This document shows, one piece after another, positions 1-6,205 of a DNA stretch of 7,651 bases. A program made the translations under genes and the position numbers. This DNA comes from Actinomycetota bacterium (GTDB lineage Bacteria > Actinomycetota > Acidimicrobiia > Acidimicrobiales > SZUA-35). A model generated the notes under the pieces. The model did not search any database. It worked only from the letters and a program-made list of their open reading frames with translations, and was not told where the DNA came from. Location: the NCBI GenBank assembly GCA_027730885.1, contig JAQCHM010000153.1, positions 1 through 7,651 of the forward strand, written 5' to 3'. Each line of letters opens with the position of its first letter. Position 1 is the stretch's first letter.

Positions 1-492
1 TTCTCGGCGTTCACCATCGGCGACCTTGCCTCGGGGGTCGGTTGCTCACGTCGCACCCTGTACGAGCTGGCGCCATCGAAAGACCATCTGGTGCTGTTGG
101 TGCTCGATCGCTACCTGCACCGCACGGGCCGATCGGCGCTGGCCGCCATCGTCGACGACGCACCGGTGATCGAGCAGATCCGTCAGTACATGACCGGTGG
201 CGCCGACTTCGCGCTCAAGGCCGTCCTGCATGACGACCTGGCCGATGAGCCGGCAGCTAGACGCCTCCTCGATCGGCACTTCCGATTCTCCATCGACGTG
301 ACGGCCCGCCTGGTCGAACGAGGGGTCAAGCAGGGCGAACTCCGCCTGGTGAATCCGTGGGTCGTCGCCGCCACCATCGCCGGCAGTTCGATCTACATGG
401 CTCAGCCCGAGACGATCGAGGACATCGGCCTGCCACGGGCCGAGATCGTCGACCAGATGCTCGACGTGGTCCTACCGGGTCTCCTGCCTTGA
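1..492 (+). CDS. TetR-family transcriptional regulator, 5'-truncated by window edge
   Basis: The frame is open from the first base and ends with TGA at 490-492, giving 163 residues without a start codon. The first 40 or so residues match the second half of a TetR DNA-binding domain: FTIGDLASGVGCSRRTLYE is the helix-turn-helix, followed by the usual PSKDHLV stretch that begins helix 4. About 15-25 residues of the N-terminus should lie upstream of the window. The rest, about 120 residues, is a helical C-terminal ligand-binding and dimerisation domain ending in MLDVVLPGLLP. That domain is too divergent within TetR proteins to predict a ligand. Members of the family are usually cytoplasmic repressors of a neighbouring gene or of themselves. 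The next gene starts only 7 bp downstream, so co-transcription is likely, but that gene is broken. Family call firm; target unknown. Confidence 0.85.
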   Translation, partial: FSAFTIGDLASGVGCSRRTLYELAPSKDHLVLLVLDRYLHRTGRSALAAIVDDAPVIEQIRQYMTGGADFALKAVLHDDLADEPAARRLLDRHFRFSIDVTARLVERGVKQGELRLVNPWVVAATIAGSSIYMAQPETIEDIGLPRAEIVDQMLDVVLPGLLP

Positions 493-499
493 AACCATC

Positions 500-715
500 A
501 TGGCCCTCCAGCTGATCGGCTGGCGCGAGTGGGTCGGCCTGACGCTGCTCGGAACCTCCTGGATAAAGGCCAAGGTCGATACCGGAGCCCGAACCTCCTC
601 GCTGCACGCGTTCGACCTCGAAGTGTTCGAACGCGAAGGCGAACGCTGGGTCCGGTTCATCATCCATCCTTGGCAACGATCGTCACGCGATGCGTCAGTG
701 GCAGCCTTCAGGTGA
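500..715 (+). pseudogene. RimK-associated-type zinc/aspartic protease (COG4067-like), 3'-truncated
   Basis: The frame encodes 71 residues. It starts with IGWREWVGL, continues with KAKVDTGARTSSLHAFD (a retropepsin-like DTGA active-site motif, Asp27 here) and reaches WVRFIIHPWQRS at residues 50-61. This is the opening third of the family usually called ATP-dependent zinc protease or RimK-associated protease, whose members are about 140-170 residues long. The familiar second half, with a DRR-type strand and a MGFRMLLGR-like motif, is absent. Homology stops around residue 64 (base about 690). The last residues, SVAAFR, come from antisense of the alpha-glucan phosphorylase fragment on the other strand. 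The start ATG at 500 lies 7 bp after the TetR stop, with no clear Shine-Dalgarno sequence. The remnant probably cannot form the complete fold. A true short variant is unlikely because the opposing gene is cut at the same place. Confidence 0.8.
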
Positions 716-1062
716 TCGCCGGCCAGAATGCCGAGACCGCCCGAGTACTGCGCCACCTCGGCGGCGACGCCGAACTCGGGCGAGAAGTAGGCGATGGTCC
801 GCTCACCGGCCGCAGCGACCAGGGCATCGAGTTCGTCGACCCGCGCCTCGATCTCGGTCGCACGTTCGGTGCCGAAACGCTCGAGGGCCTGGGGGTCGCA
901 GGAGGCGATCGTGTGCAGTGGGTGCACGTGGGGTTCGGCGCCCGGCAACAAGTCGAGGAGGTAGCGTGTCGGGACGTCCCAGGTCCAGCGGAGGTTCGAC
1001 GCAAGCCGTTCGAGCCCACTGGTCGGCCCGGAAAGTCCGGGCGAAGTACGAAGATCGTTCAA
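688..1062 (-). pseudogene. glgP: alpha-glucan (glycogen) phosphorylase, N-terminal fragment
   Basis: Reading from a TTG start at 1062, 125 residues match the beginning of actinobacterial GT35 alpha-glucan phosphorylases. LERLASNLRWTWDVPTR (about residues 17-33) is the DUF3417-like N-terminal region. IAYFSPEFGV (90-99) and YSGGLGILAGDHLKAATD (106-123) are the conserved first strand and loop of the catalytic domain. The intact enzyme releases glucose-1-phosphate from glycogen or maltodextrin using PLP and is usually more than 800 residues long. About 85% of it is missing here, including the PLP lysine and the glucan site. Downstream of residue 125 the frame stays open to a stop at 472, but it only reads antisense of the protease fragment. 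The fragment is therefore non-functional as a phosphorylase, unless the join is an assembly error. Confidence 0.85.
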
Positions 1063-1067
1063 CGATG

Positions 1068-1073
1068 CTCCTC
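1068..1073 (-). promoter_or_regulatory. Shine-Dalgarno GAGGAG supporting a TTG start for the glgP fragment
   Basis: On the minus strand GAGGAG sits five bases before TTG at 1062-1060. This is the expected spacing, and the following residues MNDLRT resemble the usual start of this phosphorylase family. No ATG or GTG nearby has comparable support, so TTG is the chosen start. The translation-initiation region of the truncated gene is therefore intact even though most of the coding sequence is gone. Confidence 0.6.
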
Positions 1074-1230
1074 GGGTACGAGCAAGGGGTGCGGGCGTCA
1101 GCAGGCGGCAAGCGTGCCTTCGAGCAACCTATCGGCCGAAGTCCCATGGGTATGATGGCACGGTCTGCGACGGTACAGGTGATGGCCGAGTCCGCCGAGT
1201 TCAGGTTCGAGGAATCCTTTGCGAGCGATC

Positions 1231-1246
1231 ATGAGGTCGACATCAT
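1231..1246. promoter_or_regulatory. operator-like imperfect palindrome upstream of the photolyase
   Basis: ATGAGGTCGACATCAT is a 16-bp palindrome centred on GTCGAC, with arms ATGA and TCAT and one mismatched symmetric pair. It ends 13 bp before the photolyase start. That position would suit a repressor site or block translation initiation, but a single short palindrome in this base composition can occur by chance. The regulator is unknown. Confidence 0.25.
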
Positions 1247-1259
1247 TGCGAACACCGAC

Positions 1260-2651
1260 ATGACGGGGATCGTGTGGTTTCGTCGGGATCTGCGGCTCAA
1301 GGCCAACCCGGCGTGGGCCGAGGCCACTCGCACCCACAAGGAGATCGTCGGCCTCTTCGTGATCGATCCTCGCGTGATGAGCGTCGCCGGTCCGCTCCGC
1401 CAAGCCGTCCTGGTCCACCACCTCCACTCGCTCGACGCGGCGATGCGGGAGTACGGCGGCCGACTGACCATCGTGACCGCCGACGCCAAAGGTGGGCCTG
1501 AGGCCGTGGCAACTGTGGTCCGAGAGGTTGTGGCCGACACCGAGGCCGTCGCGGTGTACGCAAACCGCGACGCGGCACCCTATGCAAGCCGTCGCGACGA
1601 CTTCGTGCGCCGGACCCTGCCGGTGCCGCTCGTCGTCCACGAAGGCAACACGGTGCATCCACCGGGCCAGATCCTCACGCGAAAGGGCACGCTGTCTCGC
1701 GTCTTCAGCCCGTACTACAACGCGTGGGCCAAGGCTCCCCTCCTACCGGTCGGGGCGGCCGGCAACGGGCGCGTGGTCACCTCCGGATTGACCGAAGGAC
1801 TGCCCACCCGAAACGCCGAGCACGCTCCCGATTGGCTGACCGACGTCGGACCCGACGCTGCCTCGCGCCGGCTCACCAGCTGGCTCGAACGAGTCGACGA
1901 CTATCCGACGACGCGCGACCTTCCCGCCGTCGCCGGAACCTCCCGCCTCTCGATCGATCTCAAGTTCGGCTCGCTGTCCCCGCAGACGGTGGTCGAGGTG
2001 GTGAACGGCAGCGGTTCGAGCATCGCACGGCAGTCGTTCGTCCGACAGTTGGCGTGGAGGGACTGGTGGTTCCACCTACTTCTCGACCAACCCTCACTGC
2101 CGAGTCGAGCAATCAGGCCCGCGTACGACCGCGTCCAGTGGCGCAATGATCCGAGGGAGTTCGACGCTTGGCGAGACGGACGTACCGGTTTCCCGATCGT
2201 CGACGCCGGGATGCGCCAATTGGCCGAGACCGGGCTGATGCACAATCGCGTCCGGATGATCACCGGAAGTTTCCTGGTCAAGGACCTGCTGATCGACTGG
2301 CGCTGGGGCGAGCGTCACTTCCGCCGGCTGCTGCTCGACGCCGACTTGGCCCAGAACGTCGGCAACTGGCAATGGGTAGCCGGCACCGGCCCCGACGCGG
2401 CGCCTTACTTTCGCATCTTCAACCCGCTCGTCCAGGCGATCACCTTTGATCCCGAAGGCGACTACGTCCGGCGATGGGTTCCGGAATTGGCGGGTATTCC
2501 CGCCCGGGCGATCCACCAACCGATGTCGCTCGGGCCGCCCGAACTCGCTTCCTTCGGCGTCGTCATCGGTGAGAACTACCCGGCACCGATCGTGGACCAC
2601 GCCGAAGCGCGCCAACACACGCTGGTCGCCTACAGACGGGCCCTCGACTGA
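1260..2651 (+). CDS. phrB: class-I-type DNA photolyase (cryptochrome/photolyase family)
   Basis: This 463-residue flavoprotein probably uses blue light to repair cyclobutane pyrimidine dimers in DNA. The N-terminal antenna-binding Rossmann domain opens with IVWFRRDLRLKANPA (residues 4-18), which fixes the start at ATG 1260 although no clear ribosome binding site precedes it. Motifs of the helical FAD domain follow: LSIDLKFGSLSP (230-241), FVRQLAWRDWW (260-270), GRTGFPIVDAGMRQL (307-321), HNRVRMITGSFLVKDLLIDW (328-347), NVGNWQWVAGTG (366-377) and YFRIFNP (383-389). The three tryptophans of the classical electron-transfer chain are present as W294, W347 and W370, and the flavin-contacting Asn as N366. 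Two substrate-pocket positions differ from E. coli PhrB: Q263 stands where Glu274 is, and L326 where Trp338 is. The antenna cofactor cannot be told from the sequence. The 3' end overlaps the convergent decarboxylase by 22 bp. The family call is very safe; lesion specificity is inferred. Confidence 0.93.
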   Translation: MTGIVWFRRDLRLKANPAWAEATRTHKEIVGLFVIDPRVMSVAGPLRQAVLVHHLHSLDAAMREYGGRLTIVTADAKGGPEAVATVVREVVADTEAVAVYANRDAAPYASRRDDFVRRTLPVPLVVHEGNTVHPPGQILTRKGTLSRVFSPYYNAWAKAPLLPVGAAGNGRVVTSGLTEGLPTRNAEHAPDWLTDVGPDAASRRLTSWLERVDDYPTTRDLPAVAGTSRLSIDLKFGSLSPQTVVEVVNGSGSSIARQSFVRQLAWRDWWFHLLLDQPSLPSRAIRPAYDRVQWRNDPREFDAWRDGRTGFPIVDAGMRQLAETGLMHNRVRMITGSFLVKDLLIDWRWGERHFRRLLLDADLAQNVGNWQWVAGTGPDAAPYFRIFNPLVQAITFDPEGDYVRRWVPELAGIPARAIHQPMSLGPPELASFGVVIGENYPAPIVDHAEARQHTLVAYRRALD

Positions 2652-4942
2652 CCATCAGCCCGGACACAGTCGGCGGAGTGCGTGACCACGCCGTCGGCAT
2701 CGGTTCCCAGAATCAGCCCATGGACGTCGGTCTCGAACCCCGGGCACTCGCGGGCGAACTCGCGGTTGAACTTGAGGTAGTCGACGATCGTCCGGTTGAA
2801 CACCTCGCCCGGAACCAGCAACGGGATGCCGGGCGGATAGGGCGTCACCAGGCTGGTCGTCACCCGCCCCTCGAGCTGGTCGATCGGAACGCGCTCAGTA
2901 GTGCGGTGCGCAATGTGGGCGAACGCGTCGCTCGGCTTCATGACCGGCGTGTGGTCGCTGAGGTAAATCTCGGTCGTGAGTCGGGCCGTGTCGTACTTGG
3001 CGTACAGGGTGTGCACGTGCTGGCAGAGATCCTGCAACCCGAGCTGCTCGTACCGGGGTTGCTTGGCGCAGAACTCCGGCATGATCCGCCACATGGGCTG
3101 ATTCTTGTCGTAGTCGTCCTTGAACTGCTGCAGCGCAGTGAGCAGCGTATTCCAGCGGCCCTTGGTGATGCCTATGGTGAACATGATGAAGAAGCTGTAG
3201 AGCCCCGTCTTCTCCACAACGACCCCGTGTTTGGCCAGGAACTTCGTGACGATCGATGCCGGTATGCCGGTCGGGGCGAAGTCGCCCTTCAGATTGAGCC
3301 CGGGGGTCACGACAGTCGACTTGATCGGATCGAGCATGTTGAAGCCGGGCGCGATGTCCCCGAATCCGTGCCACGACTCCTGGCCGTCCTCCTGCACTCC
3401 GTCGGCATCAGTCGGCGCCAACACCCAGTCGGTGCCGTGTCCCGTCTCTTCGTCCGTCAGCTCGTCGGGGCCCCATACCTCGAACCACCAATCGTCCTTG
3501 CCGTAGTCGTTCTCGACCTTGCGCATGGCCCGGCGGAAATCGAGCGCTTCGTCGATGCTCTCCTCCACCAATGCTCGGCCGCCCGGAGGTTCCATCATCG
3601 CGGCCGCAACATCGCAACTGGCGATGATGCTGTACTGCGGCGAGGTGCTGGTGTGCATGAGGTACGCCTCGTTGAAGAGGTGTCGGTCGAGTTTGGTGTC
3701 GAGCGAGTCCTGGACGAGCACGTGGCTTGCCTGGCTGATACCGGCCAGCAACTTGTGCACCGACTGGGTCGAGTACACCACCGAGTGACGGGGTCGGCCC
3801 CGGCGGCGACCCATGGCGTGGAACTGCCCATAGAACTCGTGGAACGCGGCGTGGGGCAACCAGGCCTCGTCGAAGTGCAAGTTGTCGACGTACCCGTCGA
3901 GCAGACCCTTGACTGTCTCGGTGTTGTAGAGCACGCCGTCGTAGGTCGACTGGGTCAGGGCCATGATGCGCGGCTTCACCGAGTCGGCGTCGACCCCCTG
4001 CAACAGTGGGTTCGCCCGGATCTTGTCCTTGATCGACTCGATCTCGAACTCGCTTTGGGGAATGGGGCCGATGATGCCGTAGTGGTTGCGGGTCGGTGTC
4101 AGGAACACCGGCACGGCCCCGGTCATGATGATGCTGTGCAGGATCGACTTGTGGCAGTTGCGGTCGACCACCACCACGTCACCGGGTGCCACCGTGTGAT
4201 GCCAGACCATCTTGTTGCTGGTGCTCGTGCCATTGGTGACGAAGAAGCAGTGGTCCGCGTTGAAGATGCGTGCCGCATTGCGTTCTGAGGCCCCGATGGC
4301 GCCGTTGTGATCGAGCAGCTGTCCGAGCTCTTCGACCGCGTTGCAGACGTCGGCCCGGAGCATGTTCTCGCCGAAGAACTGGTGGAACATCTGACCCACG
4401 GGCGACTTCAGGAACGCGACGCCTCCGGAGTGCCCTGGGCAGTGCCACGAATACGAGCCGTCCTCGGCGTAGTTGAGCAACGCCTTGAAGAACGGGGGCT
4501 TGACGCCTTCGAGGTAGCTCTTGGCCTCGCGGATGATATGGCGAGCCACGAACTCGGGGGTGTCCTCGAACATGTGGATGAAGCCGTGGAGCTCACGCAG
4601 GATGTCGTTCGGGACATGACGGCTGGTGGCCGTCTCGCCGTAGAGATAGATGGGGACCTCGTCGTTCTTCCAACGCACTTCCTCGATGAAGTTCCGGATG
4701 TTGACGACGGCCGGATCGATGTCGGGTCCCGGGGTGAACTCCTCGTCGTCGATCGACAGAATGAACGCGCTGGCCCGACTCTGCTGCTGGGCGAACTGGC
4801 TGAGGTCGCCGTAACTGGTGGCGCCGAGCACCTCGAAGCCCTCGGCCTCGAGCGCATCGGCCAGGGCACGGATGCCGAAACCTGAGGTGTTCTCGGATCG
4901 GAAGTCCTCGTCGATGATGACGATCGGGAAACGGAATTTCAT
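2630..4942 (-). CDS. PLP-dependent Lys/Arg/Orn decarboxylase (LdcA/AdiA type)
   Basis: The protein has 770 residues, close to the 715-760 usual for this fold-type-I family. It releases CO2 from a basic amino acid to give cadaverine, agmatine or putrescine, for polyamine supply or acid resistance, in the cytoplasm. Residues 1 to about 130 form the flavodoxin-like wing domain (KFRFPIVIIDEDFRSENTSG). The PLP domain follows, with SWHCPGHSGG (165-174), NGTSTSNK (237-244), DRNCHKSILHSIIMTGAVP (260-278), HFDEAW (Asp358 for the pyridine nitrogen) and STQSVHKLLAG (Lys397 as Schiff-base lysine). ESWHGFGDI, TPYPPGIPLL (700-709) and CPGFETDVHGL mark the C-terminal part. From memory the closest resemblance is to Pseudomonas LdcA (lysine decarboxylase), then to AdiA, so substrate is not certain. 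ATG 4942 begins the conserved N-terminus with only a weak SD (GAAG). The frame remains open far upstream, but that part reads antisense or non-coding DNA. No amino-acid/amine antiporter lies beside it. Confidence 0.93.
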   Translation of the reverse strand: MKFRFPIVIIDEDFRSENTSGFGIRALADALEAEGFEVLGATSYGDLSQFAQQQSRASAFILSIDDEEFTPGPDIDPAVVNIRNFIEEVRWKNDEVPIYLYGETATSRHVPNDILRELHGFIHMFEDTPEFVARHIIREAKSYLEGVKPPFFKALLNYAEDGSYSWHCPGHSGGVAFLKSPVGQMFHQFFGENMLRADVCNAVEELGQLLDHNGAIGASERNAARIFNADHCFFVTNGTSTSNKMVWHHTVAPGDVVVVDRNCHKSILHSIIMTGAVPVFLTPTRNHYGIIGPIPQSEFEIESIKDKIRANPLLQGVDADSVKPRIMALTQSTYDGVLYNTETVKGLLDGYVDNLHFDEAWLPHAAFHEFYGQFHAMGRRRGRPRHSVVYSTQSVHKLLAGISQASHVLVQDSLDTKLDRHLFNEAYLMHTSTSPQYSIIASCDVAAAMMEPPGGRALVEESIDEALDFRRAMRKVENDYGKDDWWFEVWGPDELTDEETGHGTDWVLAPTDADGVQEDGQESWHGFGDIAPGFNMLDPIKSTVVTPGLNLKGDFAPTGIPASIVTKFLAKHGVVVEKTGLYSFFIMFTIGITKGRWNTLLTALQQFKDDYDKNQPMWRIMPEFCAKQPRYEQLGLQDLCQHVHTLYAKYDTARLTTEIYLSDHTPVMKPSDAFAHIAHRTTERVPIDQLEGRVTTSLVTPYPPGIPLLVPGEVFNRTIVDYLKFNREFARECPGFETDVHGLILGTDADGVVTHSADCVRADGQSRARL

Positions 4943-5231
4943 CGCTTCGCGGACGCAGTCAAGGCGTCGGACCCACGAGGTCCTCGATGCACATGGGCCA
5001 TGACGCCATCTTGCCACGGAACCGTGCAGACTTGGAACGTGACAGGCAACACTCCCGAGCACGTCGGCGTCGGCGTCGACGCCCTCATCGGATCCGGATT
5101 CGGGGCCGCGGTGTCCGCGTTTCGGCCGCGCTTCGGCGCGCCGTGTCGCCCGCTGAAGCCCGTCGATCCCCCAGCCGTCCCGACCCGCCTCGTGCCGTCG
5201 ACTTTCGTCAACCGCGGGCCACACTGAAGCG
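4943..5231. other. divergent intergenic region between decarboxylase and membrane protein
   Basis: This 289-bp spacer must hold the promoters of both flanking genes, but I could not pick convincing -35/-10 pairs. Two local structures are visible: a perfect 12-bp palindrome GGCGTCGACGCC at 5072-5083, following a short GTCGGC repetition, and a CGCGC-TTCG-GCGCG hairpin at 5127-5140, which would have a UUCG tetraloop in a plus-strand transcript. Short open frames on both strands here have no recognisable protein features. Confidence 0.45.
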
Positions 5232-5810
5232 ATGGGCACCTCCGAGGAATTCCCTCTCGCCGGTCTGGCTCCGTTGCCGCCACTGGAGCGACGGCGATCG
5301 TCCGTTCTCCCGCGGATCATCATCTGGCTGGTGCTGCTCGTCGGGCTGGTTCTCGCCTGGTTGCTCGGCTCGGCCGTCATTCCTCGCTGGTGGGCCCAGC
5401 GCCTGGGTGACTTGACCGACGGCCGACTCATCTTCGGCAGCTTTCTCGGGTTCGCCATGGGAGGCCTGTTCACCATCGTGCCCCTGATCGTCGTTGCCTT
5501 GGGCTGGCGCTTCCGCGGCGGGTTGAAGCGCGCGTTGGTCTTCATCGTGCTTGCTGTGGTCCTCGCGTCGCCGAACCTCACAACCCTGGGCATCGTGCTG
5601 GGGTCGGGCAACGCGGCCCACGCGGGCGAACGCATTCTCGACGTCGACGCGCCCGGCATCCGCGGTGGCTCGCTGGTCGGATCGATCGTGGGCGCGCTCC
5701 TCGTGTTCGGATTCCTTGCGCTCGCTCGCTCACGTCGACGCAACACGCGCAAGGCCCGGTCGCTGGCCCAAGACCTGAAGGCCCGCGAGATCGTCAACGA
5801 CCCAAGCTGA
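5232..5810 (+). CDS. four-helix integral membrane protein of unknown function
   Basis: The 192-residue product has a short charged N-terminus (LERRRSS) followed by four hydrophobic segments, at about residues 27-50, 68-92, 98-124 and 143-163, and a basic C-terminal tail (ARSRRRNTRKAR). Between helices 3 and 4 lies the motif SPNLTTLGIVLGSGNAAHAGER (113-134) followed by LDVDAPGIRGG. I recognise this as conserved in a family of actinobacterial membrane proteins, sometimes loosely labelled permease, with no established activity. The basic tail and the arginine-rich segment before helix 1 suggest both ends face the cytoplasm. The chosen start is ATG 5232, preceded by only a weak GAAG. The gene is divergent from the decarboxylase, and its stop directly abuts the stop of the minus-strand small frame. 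Calling it a transporter is not justified by the sequence. Confidence 0.8.
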   Translation: MGTSEEFPLAGLAPLPPLERRRSSVLPRIIIWLVLLVGLVLAWLLGSAVIPRWWAQRLGDLTDGRLIFGSFLGFAMGGLFTIVPLIVVALGWRFRGGLKRALVFIVLAVVLASPNLTTLGIVLGSGNAAHAGERILDVDAPGIRGGSLVGSIVGALLVFGFLALARSRRRNTRKARSLAQDLKAREIVNDPS

Positions 5811-6038
5811 TCAGCCGACCGCGGGGCGATAGGTGCCGACTTCGTCGGCGTCCATCTCGTTTTCGGGCTCGACGGAGCGAAGGATGTCCTTGATGTCCGC
5901 ATCAGGCTGCTCGCCCCGCATCGCCCGGGCAGCAGCGACGTAGGCCGCGGCGTTGCTCGGACCGTACATGCCGGCCCAGATCTACTCCTGCCGGTTGATC
6001 GCGAGGTCGTCGGCTTTGCTGGCATCGTCTGCGGTCAT
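5811..6038 (-). pseudogene. small conserved-looking protein with in-frame amber codon
   Basis: From ATG 6038 the frame reads MTADDASKADDLAINRQE, then TAG at 5984-5982, then continues IWAGMYGPSNAAAYVAAARA to a TGA at 5811-5813. Without the amber codon it would be a 75-residue acidic, soluble, largely helical protein. The frame stays protein-like on both sides of the stop: alanine-rich amphipathic segments and an acidic tail ending TYRPAVG. A single base change from a Tyr, Gln, Glu or Lys codon is therefore the simplest explanation. A 52-residue product could still start at the internal ATG 5969, but no strong SD precedes it. I do not recognise the family. It could be a recent pseudogene, a sequencing error, or a shorter real gene starting at 5969. 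Confidence 0.5.
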
Positions 6039-6051
6039 GCGCAGAGCGTAG

Positions 6052-6063
6052 CCCTGGCCAGGG
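6052..6063. promoter_or_regulatory. perfect 12-bp palindrome, possible operator
   Basis: CCCTGGCCAGGG is perfectly self-complementary. It lies in the divergent spacer 13 bp before the start of the small minus-strand frame and about 140 bp before the acyl-CoA dehydrogenase. A dimeric regulator could bind there, but the sequence is GC-rich and may be coincidental. Confidence 0.2.
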
Positions 6064-6090
6064 AGACCGTCTGGATCGGCCGGTTTAGAC

Positions 6091-6138
6091 ATGTGCGACA
6101 GCAGCACCGGCTTCACACGGGACTGCGTTTCCTGCTAG
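6091..6138 (+). other. possible 15-codon cysteine-rich leader ORF
   Basis: ATG at 6091 begins a reading frame MCDSSTGFTRDCVSC ending in TAG at 6136-6138, 67 bp before the acyl-CoA dehydrogenase start. Three of its 15 residues are cysteine. No Shine-Dalgarno precedes it. It would need leaderless initiation, for which I see no good -10 element at the right distance. It is listed only as a candidate. Confidence 0.2.
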
Positions 6139-6193
6139 CAAGAGTGGCAGAAGAGCCAACCATCGGATTGCCGAGCATCCCGACCGGGCTGCC

Positions 6194-6200
6194 AGGAGGA
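6194..6200 (+). promoter_or_regulatory. strong Shine-Dalgarno AGGAGGA for the acyl-CoA dehydrogenase
   Basis: AGGAGGA ends five bases before ATG 6206, an ideal match and spacing. It is the best ribosome binding site in the window and settles the start of the downstream gene, suggesting strong translation. Confidence 0.85.
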
Positions 6201-6205
6201 AGCGC

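Noticed and set aside
1151..1156. TATGAT as a -10 element for the photolyase
   Set aside because: There is no acceptable -35 hexamer at 16-19 bp spacing. An isolated -10-like hexamer is not enough.
690..1259. In-frame N-terminal extension of the photolyase by 190 codons
   Set aside because: The Arg/Pro-rich sequence is antisense to the phosphorylase fragment. The photolyase family starts at the IVWFRRDLR segment just after ATG 1260.
2678..4288. Long plus-strand open frame (536 codons) opposite the decarboxylase
   Set aside because: It is a high-GC antisense shadow. The composition is rich in Arg, Val, Glu and His without domain motifs, while the minus-strand frame has full family motifs.
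5000..5227. Possible 75-residue plus-strand protein in the divergent spacer
   Set aside because: It has no SD, no recognisable motif and Pro/Arg-rich composition typical of random GC-rich frames, and it occupies the promoter region of both neighbours.
4943..6025. In-frame N-terminal extension of the decarboxylase by about 360 codons
   Set aside because: The extension is Pro/Ser/Arg-rich nonsense lying antisense to the membrane protein and across the intergenic region. The conserved N-terminus begins at 4942.
6145..6194. TGGCAG/CTGCCA inverted pair that could mask the SD of the dehydrogenase
   Set aside because: It is only six base pairs across a 38-base loop, so it is expected by chance and not a convincing riboswitch or attenuator.
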